A stretch of DNA of 64,000 nucleotides. It comes from Bog-756 sp963776225. Its GTDB lineage: Bacteria; Actinomycetota; Acidimicrobiia; Acidimicrobiales; RAAP-2. The notes below the pieces were generated by a model. It searched no databases and was not told the DNA's origin. It saw nothing but the letters and a program-made list of their open reading frames with translations. The position numbers were made by a program, and so were the translations under genes. The DNA is taken from positions 124,001 through 188,000 of the forward strand of contig CAVZLL010000003.1 of NCBI GenBank assembly GCA_963776225.1, in the 5' to 3' direction. Shown here in pieces: positions 52,785-61,784 of this stretch (position 1 is the stretch's first letter; every line of letters begins with the position of its first letter).

Positions 52785-54566
52785 ATGGAAAAGGTACTGA
52801 TTGCCAATCGCGGAGAGATCGCCGTCAGATTGGCACGGGCATGCCGTGATCTGGGGCTGGCGTGCGTCGCCGTCTATGCCGACCAGGAGCTCGACGCTCC
52901 GCACCTCGAATTTGCCGACGAGGCCTTCGCTCTCGGAGGTACCGATCCCTCCGACACCTACCTGGCAGCCGGAAAGCTCATCGAGGTGGCGCGACGTTGC
53001 GATGCGGACGCAGTTCATCCCGGATACGGCTTCCTGGCCGAGAGCGCGGACTTTGCCGAGGCGGTGACCGAGGCCGGGTTGACCTGGATCGGCCCGCCGG
53101 CCAAGGCCATACGTGATCTGGGAGACAAGACCCTGGCCCGGCACATGGCTGAGGAAGTCGGTGCGCCTCTGGTGCCGGGCCTCGCCGAGGCGGCACGTGA
53201 CGTGACTGACATCCGCTCATTTGCCGCCGACCACGGCTATCCGATCTTGATCAAAGCCGTGTTCGGGGGTGGTGGTCGGGGCATGAAGGTGGTCCGGGAT
53301 GCCCACGAGCTCGACCTGGCGTTCGACTCGGCTGTTCGTGAATCAACGGCGGCATTCGGGCGCGGCGAATGTTTCGTCGAGCGATACCTGGAGCAGGCCC
53401 GCCATCTCGAGACCCAGTGCCTCGCCGATACCAACGGAAGAGTGGTCGTACTCTCGACGAGGGACTGCTCGCTCCAACGGAGGAATCAGAAGCTGGTCGA
53501 AGAGGCTCCGGCTCCCTTCCTCACCGATCAGCAGAGAAACGGACTCTACGAGGCATCCAAAGCCATTCTGACCAGAGCCGGCTACGTGAACGCCGGGACA
53601 TGTGAGTTCCTCCTGGCTCCGGACGGCACCCTCTCCTTCAACGAAGTCAACACGCGCCTCCAGGTCGAGCACCCGGTGACCGAACTGGTAACCGGCATCG
53701 ACGTCGTCACGGAGCAGTTGCGAATCGCATCAGGTGGGGTGATCGACTACGACGACCCCGAGATGCTCGGACACGCCATCGAGTTCCGAGTGAACGGTGA
53801 GGACCCGGCGACCGGCTTCCTCCCAAGCCCCGGTCGCCTGCAACGATGGCGGGTGCCCTCCGGGCCCGGCGTGCGCTGGGATGGAGCCTACGAGGAGGGA
53901 GACGTCCTCCCCGCTGAGTTCGATTCCCTGCTGGGCAAGCTTGTCGTCTATGGCAGTGACCGGCAACAGGCCCTCTGTCGCGCACGCCGGGCCGTCTCCG
54001 AATTCAGAGTCGAGGGTGTCGCAACCGTCCTTCCGATGGATCGGCTCGTGCTCCAGCATCCCGACTTCATATCCGAGCCGTTTCGAGTCCACACCCGTTG
54101 GATCGAAACCGTTCTGGCCGGGGAGCTCGATTCTCTTCCTCCACAGACCGGCCCCGCAGGAGCAGGAGCCGTTGGTGAAGGTCGCCAGCGGCTGACCATC
54201 GAGGTCGACGGTCGTCGCGTCGAAGTGACGCTTCCAGAGTCCTTCGTCAGTGCCGGCGCAGCTCCCCTCCCGCCGCCGCCGGCACGCCACCGCAAGGAGC
54301 TCAAGGATGGTACGACCGGGACCACTGAGGACACCATCACCAGTCCGATGCAGGCCAAGGTGGTGAAATTGATGGCGGGAAACGGGCAACACGTCGCCAG
54401 GGGTGAGACCGTGCTCGGTGTCGAAGCGATGAAGATGGAGCAGTCCTTGGGCTCTCCGAGGGACGGTTGGATCGAAGGCCTGACCGTCAAGGTCGGCGAC
54501 GACGTCCTGCGTGGCGAGGTCCTCTGTCACGTCGCGAGCTCTCCTCCCGCCGAGCCTGTGCCATGA
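52785..54566 (+). CDS. acyl-CoA carboxylase alpha subunit (biotin carboxylase-BCCP)
   Basis: A 593-residue subunit that carboxylates biotin. The biotin carboxylase domain (about 1-445) starts MEKVLIANRGEIAVRLARAC and has the ATP-grasp loop KAVFGGGGRGMKVV and FNEVNTRLQVEHPVTELVTG. The C-terminal biotinyl domain has EAMKMEQ with K550 as the biotin site. With the beta subunit encoded next it forms a propionyl- or acetyl-CoA carboxylase. The mutase gene directly upstream argues for propionyl-CoA. It overlaps the beta-subunit start by 4 bp (ATGA). Confidence 0.94.
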   Translation: MEKVLIANRGEIAVRLARACRDLGLACVAVYADQELDAPHLEFADEAFALGGTDPSDTYLAAGKLIEVARRCDADAVHPGYGFLAESADFAEAVTEAGLTWIGPPAKAIRDLGDKTLARHMAEEVGAPLVPGLAEAARDVTDIRSFAADHGYPILIKAVFGGGGRGMKVVRDAHELDLAFDSAVRESTAAFGRGECFVERYLEQARHLETQCLADTNGRVVVLSTRDCSLQRRNQKLVEEAPAPFLTDQQRNGLYEASKAILTRAGYVNAGTCEFLLAPDGTLSFNEVNTRLQVEHPVTELVTGIDVVTEQLRIASGGVIDYDDPEMLGHAIEFRVNGEDPATGFLPSPGRLQRWRVPSGPGVRWDGAYEEGDVLPAEFDSLLGKLVVYGSDRQQALCRARRAVSEFRVEGVATVLPMDRLVLQHPDFISEPFRVHTRWIETVLAGELDSLPPQTGPAGAGAVGEGRQRLTIEVDGRRVEVTLPESFVSAGAAPLPPPPARHRKELKDGTTGTTEDTITSPMQAKVVKLMAGNGQHVARGETVLGVEAMKMEQSLGSPRDGWIEGLTVKVGDDVLRGEVLCHVASSPPAEPVP

Positions 54567-56140
54567 CGTCCGAGTCAGAGGAAATCGAGACCGCGGCCGC
54601 TCGGCTCGCGGGCCTCGACGAGAGGCGGCGACTGGTCTACGTCGAGGCCGAGTCATCCGCAGCGCAACGACAGGGTGCTCATGGGAAGATGACGGCGCGC
54701 CAGCGGATCGAGGTATTGGTCGACCCGGGATCGTTCCGCGAAGTCGACGCGCTTGCCCGACGCGGTGGCGGTCCGGAGCCCGATGCGAACAGACCCTACG
54801 GCGATGGCGTCATCACGGGGATCGCCACTGTCAACGGACGAGACATCTGCCTGTTCTCCCAGGACTTCAGCGTGTTCGGGGGATCCCTCGGCGAGGTCTT
54901 CGGGCAGAAGGTGGTGAAGGTGATGGACATGGCCCTGCAGATCGGATGTCCCATCGTCGGGATCAACGATTCCGGTGGGGCGCGCATCCAAGAGGGAGTC
55001 GCATCACTCGGACTCTACGGCGAGATCTTCTACCGCAATACGGTCGCGTCGGGCCTCCTTCCTCAGATTTCCATGATCGCCGGCCCATGTGCCGGCGGCG
55101 CCGTCTATTCCCCGGCGCTCACCGACTTCACCGTAATGGTCGACCAAGTGGCCCACATGTTCATCACAGGGCCCGATGTCATCAAGGCCGTGACGGGGGA
55201 GGAGGTCGGCTTCGAGGAGCTCGGCGGTGCCTCCACTCACGCGAGCCGGACCGGAAACGCCCACTACCTCGCGAGCAGCGAAGAGGACGCCTTCGACTAC
55301 GTGCGCTCACTGCTCAGCTATCTCCCTCAGAGCAGCCGGTCGGAGCCTCCGATCTACGCCAGCGCAGCGTCGCCGACTCTGAGCACCCAGGACCTCGAAC
55401 TCGATCACCTGGTTCCCGACTCCGACACCATTCCCTATGACATGCAAACGGTGATCTCGACGGTCCTCGACGGCGGGGAGCTCCTGGAGGTCCACGAGAC
55501 GTTTGCACCCAACATCATCTGCGGTTACGGACGGATAGGCGGCTCCTCTGTTGCCGTCGTCGCCAACCAACCCATGCACCTGGCAGGAACGCTCGACATC
55601 GACGCCGCTGAGAAGGCCGCCCGATTCGTCCGTACCTCCGACGCCTTCGGGATCCCGGTCGTCACGTTCGTGGACGTACCCGGCTTCCTCCCAGGCACAA
55701 ATCAGGAATGGCAGGGGATCATCCGCCGAGGCGCCAAGCTCATCTACGCCTACGCCGAGGCGACGGTACCCAAGGTGACGGTCATCACCCGGAAGGCCTA
55801 CGGAGGCGCCTACGTCGTGATGGGTTCGAAGCACTTGCGGGCAGACCTGAACGTCGCCTGGCCCACGGCCGAAGTGGCGGTGATGGGAGCCGAGGGGGCC
55901 GTCAACATCGTCCATCACCGTGAGCTCGGCTCCGCCGACGGTCCGCTCCTCCGGGAGCGTCTCGTCACCGCGTATCACCGGACCTATGACAACCCCTATT
56001 CCGCGGCTGATCGTGGCTATGTGGACGCGGTCATACGGCCATCAGAAACTCGGATGCAGCTGGCGCTCGCCCTACGGACGTTGCGGCACAAGCCGGCGGA
56101 TCCTCCCGTGGCGAAGAAGCACGGGAACATTCCCCTCTGA
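54563..56140 (+). CDS. acyl-CoA carboxylase beta subunit (carboxyltransferase)
   Basis: A 525-residue carboxyltransferase transferring CO2 from biotin to propionyl- or acetyl-CoA. HGKMTARQRIEVLVDPGSF is the family opening. INDSGGARIQEGVASLGLYG and AGPCAGGAVYSPALTDF form the first oxyanion hole, FVDVPGFLPGTNQEWQGIIR and VITRKAYGGAYVVMGSKHL the second. The residue after ...DVPGFLPGTNQE and the MAGEGAVN-like VMGAEGAVNIVHHREL resemble PccB. In operon with mutase and alpha subunit it would turn propionyl-CoA into succinyl-CoA. Confidence 0.94.
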   Translation: MTSESEEIETAAARLAGLDERRRLVYVEAESSAAQRQGAHGKMTARQRIEVLVDPGSFREVDALARRGGGPEPDANRPYGDGVITGIATVNGRDICLFSQDFSVFGGSLGEVFGQKVVKVMDMALQIGCPIVGINDSGGARIQEGVASLGLYGEIFYRNTVASGLLPQISMIAGPCAGGAVYSPALTDFTVMVDQVAHMFITGPDVIKAVTGEEVGFEELGGASTHASRTGNAHYLASSEEDAFDYVRSLLSYLPQSSRSEPPIYASAASPTLSTQDLELDHLVPDSDTIPYDMQTVISTVLDGGELLEVHETFAPNIICGYGRIGGSSVAVVANQPMHLAGTLDIDAAEKAARFVRTSDAFGIPVVTFVDVPGFLPGTNQEWQGIIRRGAKLIYAYAEATVPKVTVITRKAYGGAYVVMGSKHLRADLNVAWPTAEVAVMGAEGAVNIVHHRELGSADGPLLRERLVTAYHRTYDNPYSAADRGYVDAVIRPSETRMQLALALRTLRHKPADPPVAKKHGNIPL

Positions 56141-56209
56141 TCAGGGAACATCGTGAACGTCGAACGGGCAGGTGGTGGAAAAGACGGTCTCTGCCCATCG
56201 CACGTGGTG

Positions 56210-56224
56210 GGGACCTTCGCCCAG
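56210..56224 (+). promoter_or_regulatory. possible DosR-like box before FAAL gene
   Basis: GGGACCTTCGCCCAG has a perfect left half. It lies 187 bp before the GTG of the ACP-FAAL gene, farther than the other sites. The 271-bp gap also has an imperfect hairpin (CCGCC-TCT-GGCGG, about 56258) and a repeated GGGTCTTCC that could belong to a carboxylase terminator. Confidence 0.4.
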
Positions 56225-56411
56225 CTGAAGGACCCCGGCGACAAGGGGTCTTCCGCCTCTGGCGGAGGGTCTTCCCCTCGGAAACGATGGGGTCCGTGCA
56301 ACCGTGGCGAGACGACTGGATCGACGGAACAGAGCGGCCGCACCATGGAGCCTGGCTCATCCTCGCGGATGGTCGATCAGATCCTCGGCCAGTGCCAGGA
56401 GTGCCACGGCG

Positions 56412-58694
56412 GTGAGCGACGCCGAACTGGTCCTGAGTGAAGTACGGGCCGTCCTGGCCGATCTCCACAGGGACCGGCGCGGCGACGTGACCCTACAGAG
56501 CGACCTTGCGGGCGACCTCGGTCTGGACAGCCTGGCCATCGTCGAACTCCACGACCGTCTGGAACAGGCCTTCGACATCACGCTCCCCGACGACGTTCTC
56601 GCCACCGCGGCCACACCCGGCGATTGGCTCGAGGCGATCGTCAAGGCGAAGGGCCTGGCGGTGCATCGTCCGACGACCGACCTGTCCGCCGCGCAACCGG
56701 AGGGACGTCGAGCTCGAGGAGCCTGGCCGGAGATGGCCCGGACACTGACCGAGGCTCTGACCTGGCACGCGGAGCAGCACCCCGATCGGGTCAGCATCCG
56801 CCTGCTCAGCTCCCACGGACAGGACCCGCCAGAGGAACTCGCCTATGGCCCACTCGCGAACGAGTCGGCCACCATCGCCCGCGGTCTTGTCGGCGAAGGT
56901 CTCGGGCAAGGCGAGCGGGTGGCGATCATGCTCCCCACCGGACGTGACTACTTCAGCGCGTTCCTCGGCACCCTCCTCGGAGGCGGCATTCCCGTACCCA
57001 TCTATCCCGCCCCGAACCCTGCGCTGTTCGAGCAGCATCTCGATCGTCAGATGCGACTGCTCGAGGATGCCGGCGTCAGCGTTCTCATCGCGGGGCCCGA
57101 CGCTCGGGTGACGGCGCCGAGTCTGTGTTCGCGGGTCCCCTCGCTGCGGGCCGTCTGCATCCCCGCCGATCTGGGGGAAGTCGGTAGAGAACCCCGCCAG
57201 CTCCCGACCACCGGAGCCGACGACACCGCCCTCATCCAGTACACCTCGGGCAGCACCAGTGATCCAAAGGGCGTCGTGCTGAGCCACGCTCAGATACTGG
57301 CAAATGTGCATGCTCTGGGTCAGGCCGTCGACGTGAGCACGGGCGACGTGTTCGTCAGCTGGCTACCGCTCTACCACGACATGGGACTCATCGGTGCGTG
57401 GCATGCCAGTCTGCTCTTCGGGTTTCCGCTCGTGCTCCTCTCACCGCTTCAGTTTCTCGCCCGCCCGGCCAGCTGGCTCGAGGCGATATCAGCACATTCG
57501 GGAACCCTGTCTGCGGCGCCGAACTTCGCCTACCAGGCATGTGTGGATCGGATACGGGACAAGGAGCTCGAGGGAGTCGACCTGTCATCGTGGCGAATCG
57601 CATTCAACGGGTCGGAACCGGTGAGCGCCTCGACAATCGATCAATTCGCGACCCGCTTCGAGCCCTATGGCTTCCGTCGCGGGACGATGTGCCCTGCCTA
57701 TGGCTTGGCCGAAGTGGGGGTGGGCCTCACGCTCACACCCCTCGGGCGTGGGCCGCGTGTCGACGTGCTGGAGCGCGACCCCCTACAGGCCTCGGGTGAC
57801 GTCGTCCGAGCAGCACCCGGCCAGGTCAACGCTGTCGCAGTCGTGGGTTGCGGCACGGCGGCACCTGGCTATGAGCTCCGGGTGACCGACGCTCACGGAC
57901 ACCCGCTGCACAAGGTGCACGAAGGCAGGATCCAGTGCCGTGGACCGTCGGCGACCCGCGGCTATTTCGGAGATGCAGCTGCCAGCCGGGCGTTGTGGAG
58001 CCATGGCTGGCTCGACACCGGCGACCTCGGCTACGTCAGGAACGGTGAGCTGTTCCTGACGGGACGGGCAAAGGACCTCATCATCCGGGGTGGCCGGAAT
58101 CTCCACCCGGAGGACCTCGAGCAGGCTCTCGCGGAGTTGGCAGGAGTCGACCCCGACGGGGTCGCCGCCTTCGCCAGCGTCGATCCGGACCATGGCACCG
58201 AACGGATCGTCGTCGTGATCGAGACCGCGCTCGAGACGTCCGGAGCCCGTGACGCCCTGAGGGTCGAGATCGGCAGAAGGGCCGCCGAAGTCGTCGGTGC
58301 AGCGCCCGACGAGATCGTGCTCGTCCCCGGTGGCTCGATCCTCCGCACCCCGAGCCTCAAGATACGTCGGGGTGCCACTCGCACCGCGTTCGAAGGCGGC
58401 CTGTTTTCCCCTGGCAGGGCTGCGACTCGTGTGCCGCGGACAGGGGTGCCTCAGACAGGAGCGCCGCCGGCCGGTGCCTGTCGACGGAGCCATGGCGGCC
58501 TCGGTTCGTGGGCGTTCGGTGCGTACGTCTGGGTGCTGGTCGCCCTGATCGGTCTCCCGCTGTGGCTTGCGGTCCAACCTGCGCCGGCTCGGTTGTGTGT
58601 TCGCCCACCGCGGCCATGCGGAGCGGAGCGAGGAGGACGTCGATGTGATGGCCGACCTCGTTCGAGACGGTCACCATCTGGTCGTCTTCCCTGA
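56412..58694 (+). CDS. acyl carrier-fatty acyl-AMP ligase fusion, C-terminus disrupted
   Basis: A 760-residue frame. Residues 1-80 are an acyl carrier domain (GDLGLDSLAIVELHDRL, phosphopantetheine Ser40). From about 110 comes a FAAL-type adenylating domain: IQYTSGSTSDPKGVVLSHAQ, SWLPLYHDMGLIGAW, AAPNFAYQACVDRIR, CPAYGLAEVGVGLTL, and SHGWLDTGDLGYV with IIRGGRNLHPEDLEQAL. It would load a fatty acid as acyl-AMP onto the carrier. A membrane helix (GAYVWVLVALIGLPLWLAVQ, about 698-717) begins a glycerol-phosphate acyltransferase-like domain, but the frame then turns into Arg-rich sequence and stops; the rest is in another frame at 58567-58971. GTG start with AGGAG nine bases upstream. Confidence 0.85.
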   Translation: MSDAELVLSEVRAVLADLHRDRRGDVTLQSDLAGDLGLDSLAIVELHDRLEQAFDITLPDDVLATAATPGDWLEAIVKAKGLAVHRPTTDLSAAQPEGRRARGAWPEMARTLTEALTWHAEQHPDRVSIRLLSSHGQDPPEELAYGPLANESATIARGLVGEGLGQGERVAIMLPTGRDYFSAFLGTLLGGGIPVPIYPAPNPALFEQHLDRQMRLLEDAGVSVLIAGPDARVTAPSLCSRVPSLRAVCIPADLGEVGREPRQLPTTGADDTALIQYTSGSTSDPKGVVLSHAQILANVHALGQAVDVSTGDVFVSWLPLYHDMGLIGAWHASLLFGFPLVLLSPLQFLARPASWLEAISAHSGTLSAAPNFAYQACVDRIRDKELEGVDLSSWRIAFNGSEPVSASTIDQFATRFEPYGFRRGTMCPAYGLAEVGVGLTLTPLGRGPRVDVLERDPLQASGDVVRAAPGQVNAVAVVGCGTAAPGYELRVTDAHGHPLHKVHEGRIQCRGPSATRGYFGDAAASRALWSHGWLDTGDLGYVRNGELFLTGRAKDLIIRGGRNLHPEDLEQALAELAGVDPDGVAAFASVDPDHGTERIVVVIETALETSGARDALRVEIGRRAAEVVGAAPDEIVLVPGGSILRTPSLKIRRGATRTAFEGGLFSPGRAATRVPRTGVPQTGAPPAGACRRSHGGLGSWAFGAYVWVLVALIGLPLWLAVQPAPARLCVRPPRPCGAERGGRRCDGRPRSRRSPSGRLP

Positions 58695-58971
58695 GGGCTC
58701 GATCACGCTCGCCGCCGGCCTACGGCGATTCCACCTCGGCGCGTTCGCCGTCGCAACTGCGGTCGGCTGCCCGGTCGTCCCCATCGGCATCCGTGGAACG
58801 AGGGATATCCTGCGACCGGGCACGGCTCTTCCGCACCACGGGACCGCAACGGTCCTGATCGGCTCGGCCATCATGCCAGATGGGGCAGGATTTGCTGCTG
58901 AGGCGGATCTCAGCGATCGCGCCCGTGAGGGCGTCGCCGAGCTCAGTGGCCTCCCCAGGCTCGAACGGTGA
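58567..58971 (+). pseudogene. remnant of PlsC-type 1-acylglycerophosphate acyltransferase domain
   Basis: This frame carries the C-terminal half of a PlsC/LPLAT domain: LRRLGCVFAHRGHAERSEED, HHLVVFPEGSITLAAGLRRF and VGCPVVPIGIRGTRDILRPG (motifs III and IV). The catalytic HxxxxD block and about 80-100 residues that should separate the membrane helix from LRRLGCVF are missing. The joint near 58560-58575 therefore looks like an internal deletion plus frame change. Without the His/Asp pair it cannot be active. Originally it was probably the C-terminal part of the ACP-FAAL protein. Confidence 0.7.
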
Positions 58972-59056
58972 AGACAGGTGAGTGCCAGCTGCGCCGGCCG
59001 TCGGAGGTCAGGCCCCCACCACATCCGACTGGCCTGGACTCGCGAGGCGGAGTGGC

Positions 59057-59881
59057 TTAGGACAGCGCCGTCCGGTAGAGGTGCAGCGAGATGGCAAAGA
59101 AGACAACGAAGATCCCGAGTGCCCAGAGGACCGTCTGCCAGGCGTCGTGGCCGACCGGGCCACCCTCGAGAAGGGCCCGGACCGAGTCGACGGTCACACT
59201 GAGCGGCTGGTTGCGAGCGAACGGCTGGAGCCAACTGGGCATCGTCTGGACCGGCACGATCGCGTTACTGGCGAACATGAGGATGAAGAAGGGAAGAATG
59301 CCGGCAATCTGTGCCGTCTCCGGGTCCTTGGTGGCCAGGCCTATTGCCGCGTACATCCAGATGAACGCGTAACCGAACAACAGGATGAGAAGCAGGCCGG
59401 CAACGATGGCGGGCACCGAATTGTTGAAGCGAAAGCCCACGGCGAGCCCCAGGCCGATCATGACGGCAAGGGAGAGGACGCTCCGGCAGAGATCGGCAAG
59501 GGTCCGGCCGGCGAGCACCGCCGAGCGGGCCATTGGCAGGCTCCGGAACCGGTCGACGATACCGGTCTTCAGGTCCTGGGAGAGACCGATGGCGGTAGTA
59601 ATGCCACCGATGAGGACTGCTTCGATGAACACAGCGGGGACCACGAAGTTCACATACGAGTATCCAGGGATGTGAATCGCCCCGCCGAGCACGTACCTGA
59701 AAAGGACGAGCAGGATCACCGGTTGAACGGTGCCAATGACCAGCAGTCTCGGGGTGCGGAGGATACGCAGCAGATTGCGCTTCATGACGCCACCGATATC
59801 GCGCAGGGCGACAAGAGGGGCCAGCTGGGTGTGCGGCTCAGAATCGAAGGACGGGTCTGACAGCTGGGACGTGGTCGTCAC
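59057..59881 (-). CDS. ABC-2 type permease, DrrB-like
   Basis: A 274-residue membrane protein with six helices. It opens with a cytoplasmic segment, then GGVMKRNLLRILRTPRLLVI, VQPVILLVLFRYVLGGAI, and GLSQDLKTGIVDRFRSLPMA, the DrrB / daunorubicin-resistance-type permease signature. GYAFIWMYAAIGLATKDPET and SNAIVPVQTMPSWLQPFARN complete the family blocks. It pairs with the ATPase gene whose stop overlaps this start (ATGA). Likely an exporter of lipids or hydrophobic compounds; the cargo is unknown. It converges with the FAAL gene. Confidence 0.9.
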   Translation of the reverse strand: MTTTSQLSDPSFDSEPHTQLAPLVALRDIGGVMKRNLLRILRTPRLLVIGTVQPVILLVLFRYVLGGAIHIPGYSYVNFVVPAVFIEAVLIGGITTAIGLSQDLKTGIVDRFRSLPMARSAVLAGRTLADLCRSVLSLAVMIGLGLAVGFRFNNSVPAIVAGLLLILLFGYAFIWMYAAIGLATKDPETAQIAGILPFFILMFASNAIVPVQTMPSWLQPFARNQPLSVTVDSVRALLEGGPVGHDAWQTVLWALGIFVVFFAISLHLYRTALS

Positions 59882-60840
59882 GACCCCTCCAGGTCGCCGA
59901 CTCGCCCCGTCCCGGTCAACGAAAGGAAGACGTCATCGAGAGATGGATGCCGGATCCCGAGGTCCTCAATTTCGATGCCCTCGTTGTCCAGCCGCCCCCC
60001 GGCCGCCATCAAGAGCGGCATCCCTTGTTCCGTCGACACCGCCACCAATCGTTGGTGGACGTCGGCCTGCGCCGGCGAATTGCTGAGCTCGGCGAGGATG
60101 GCACCCGCCCGTTCGAGATCCGACGCGTGAACGACACGGGCCTCGAGGCGACTGCCCCCGATCTTCTCTTTGAGCTCGAGGGCGGTCCCACTGGCAATCA
60201 CGCGTCCCAGGTCGAGGACCACGATCGTGGAGGCCAATCGTTCGGCTTCTTCCATGTATTGGGTCGTCAGCAGCACCGTGGTTCCCTCGTCGACGAGCTC
60301 CTCGAGGAACTCCCAGAGAGCGTTGCGCGTCCGCGGATCGAGCCCGGTCGTGGGCTCGTCCAGGAACAGAACCGGAGGCCGGGCGATGAGGCTTGCACCA
60401 ATATCGAGGCGTCGGCGCATTCCGCCAGAGTAGGTATCGACCCGGCGGTTGGCAGCCTCGATCAAGCCGAGGCGCTCGAGGATGTCGTGGGCCCGTGTGC
60501 GGTAGACGGCTTTGGGCAGGTGGTACCAGAGTCCAACGAGCTCAAGGTTCTCGCGGCCCGTGAGCAACTCGTCGACTGTTGCGTACTGACCGGCCAAGCC
60601 GATCTTCGCCCGTAGTGCGTCCGCCTCCTTGAACACGTCGTAACCCGCCACCGTGGCCCGCCCGGCGTCTGGACGGAGGAGCGTCGTGAGGATACGGACG
60701 AAGGTGGTCTTGCCGGAGCCGTTCGGACCGAGCAGACCCAGGATGCGCCCTCGATCGACGCTGATGTCCACCCCGTCCAGCGCCCGCGTCTCGCCGAACG
60801 CCTTGGCAATGCCTTCTGCTTCGATCATCTTGTCGGCCAT
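59878..60840 (-). CDS. ABC transporter ATP-binding protein, DrrA-like
   Basis: A 320-residue ATPase with Walker A GLLGPNGSGKTTFVRILTTL, the signature YSGGMRRRLDIGASLIARPP, Walker B VLFLDEPTTGLDPRTRNALW and the C-terminal DrrA/DUF4162 domain (about 225-310). It energises the DrrB-like permease encoded next. I start at MADKMIEAEGIAKAF; the frame stays open upstream but the extra residues are not protein-like. Divergent from cooF across a 251-bp gap. Confidence 0.92.
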   Translation of the reverse strand: MADKMIEAEGIAKAFGETRALDGVDISVDRGRILGLLGPNGSGKTTFVRILTTLLRPDAGRATVAGYDVFKEADALRAKIGLAGQYATVDELLTGRENLELVGLWYHLPKAVYRTRAHDILERLGLIEAANRRVDTYSGGMRRRLDIGASLIARPPVLFLDEPTTGLDPRTRNALWEFLEELVDEGTTVLLTTQYMEEAERLASTIVVLDLGRVIASGTALELKEKIGGSRLEARVVHASDLERAGAILAELSNSPAQADVHQRLVAVSTEQGMPLLMAAGGRLDNEGIEIEDLGIRHPSLDDVFLSLTGTGRVGDLEGS

Positions 60841-60924
60841 CGGAAGGTCCGGATTCCAGCCCGAGCGGGGGGATTGTTCGGTTGCGAATGCCACCCTGGG
60901 TGCTACGGGTCTAGCACCGACACC

Positions 60925-60940
60925 TGGACTTTGGGCGCCT
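60925..60940 (+). promoter_or_regulatory. DosR-like box, distal, before coo operon
   Basis: TGGACTTTGGGCGCCT keeps GGACTTTGG and a shifted right half. It lies 60 bp upstream of the stronger site and 151 bp before cooF. Confidence 0.45.
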
Positions 60941-61000
60941 AGGCGAAGTAACCGAGATTGAGACACCGACTCCGGTGGGCTCCCAACTTCGGCTTCCTTC

Positions 61001-61016
61001 GGGACTTTGGACTCTG
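61001..61016 (+). promoter_or_regulatory. DosR-like box before coo operon
   Basis: GGGACTTTGGACTCTG preceded by TTC gives TTCGGGACTTTGGACTC, close to the mycobacterial DosR consensus as well as to the local one. It ends 75 bp before the cooF ATG. Confidence 0.65.
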
Positions 61017-61091
61017 GCAGCGGATCGGTGCCTTGCCCAAGATGGGGGAGGGAGGTCTGGTTGCGGCATTCCCGACAAATGGAGTGGAACG

Positions 61092-61784
61092 ATGCCCACA
61101 GTATTCGTCAATCCCGAGCGCTGTATCGGCTGCCTCCAATGCGAGTTGGCATGTGCGGTCGAGCACTCGACCAGCCAGACAGCCGCCACCGCCTTTCTCG
61201 AGACGCCGGTGCCGCGCAAGCGGGTCCACGTCGAGGCCGGTCCGATGCCCACCCTGGCCTTTCCCAATCGTTGCCGCCATTGCGACCCGGCCCCGTGCCT
61301 CCAGGTGTGCCCCTCGGGCGCCATCTCCCGTGAGGACGAGTTGGATCTGGTGTTGGTGGAGCCGAGGCGGTGCATCGGCTGTGCAATGTGCGCCGTGGTC
61401 TGTCCGTTCGATGTCATCACCTTCCATCCTGTGGTCGATGGGCCCGAGCCAGAGATACCGGTCGCCGTCAAGTGCGACGGCTGCGTCGATCGCGTGCGCC
61501 GCGGTGACGAGCCGGCGTGCTCCGAGATCTGCAAGGTCGACGCGCTGGTCTTCGGCGACCTGAACCAATTGGTGTCGGCCGGCAGCCTGCGGGAGGCCGG
61601 GGCTGTGCTGGCCGCCGCCGGCGCGACGGCCACGCCGTTCCCCGGCGGCGACCCGCTGGCCGGGTGGCGTGCCTGGGCCGCGGCCGCACAGGTGGTGGGG
61701 GACGCATCGGCCGGATGGGGACGGGGGAACGGGCAAACCGGGGGCGGCCCGTCGCTCAGGGACGATCAGGGAGGAGAATCATGA
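61092..61784 (+). CDS. cooF: CooF-type 4Fe-4S ferredoxin
   Basis: A 230-residue polyferredoxin that takes electrons from CO dehydrogenase. Four cysteine clusters are visible: CIGCLQCELAC (11-21), CRHCDPAPCLQVCP (61-74), CIGCAMCAVVCP (94-105) and CDGCVDRV with CSEIC. This is the CooF/HycB arrangement. The C-terminal 60 residues are Ala/Gly-rich and probably flexible. The start MPTVFVNPERC fits the family. Its stop overlaps the cooS start (ATGA), so the two are coupled. Confidence 0.92.
   Translation: MPTVFVNPERCIGCLQCELACAVEHSTSQTAATAFLETPVPRKRVHVEAGPMPTLAFPNRCRHCDPAPCLQVCPSGAISREDELDLVLVEPRRCIGCAMCAVVCPFDVITFHPVVDGPEPEIPVAVKCDGCVDRVRRGDEPACSEICKVDALVFGDLNQLVSAGSLREAGAVLAAAGATATPFPGGDPLAGWRAWAAAAQVVGDASAGWGRGNGQTGGGPSLRDDQGGES

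Noticed and set aside
56250..56292. Repeated GGGTCTTCC as a possible short repeat array
   Set aside because: Only two copies around a small hairpin; more likely part of a terminator than a repeat element.
56153..56440. A 95-codon plus-strand frame between the carboxylase and FAAL genes
   Set aside because: Gly/Ser/Arg-rich, includes the putative box and hairpin, and overlaps the supported FAAL start.
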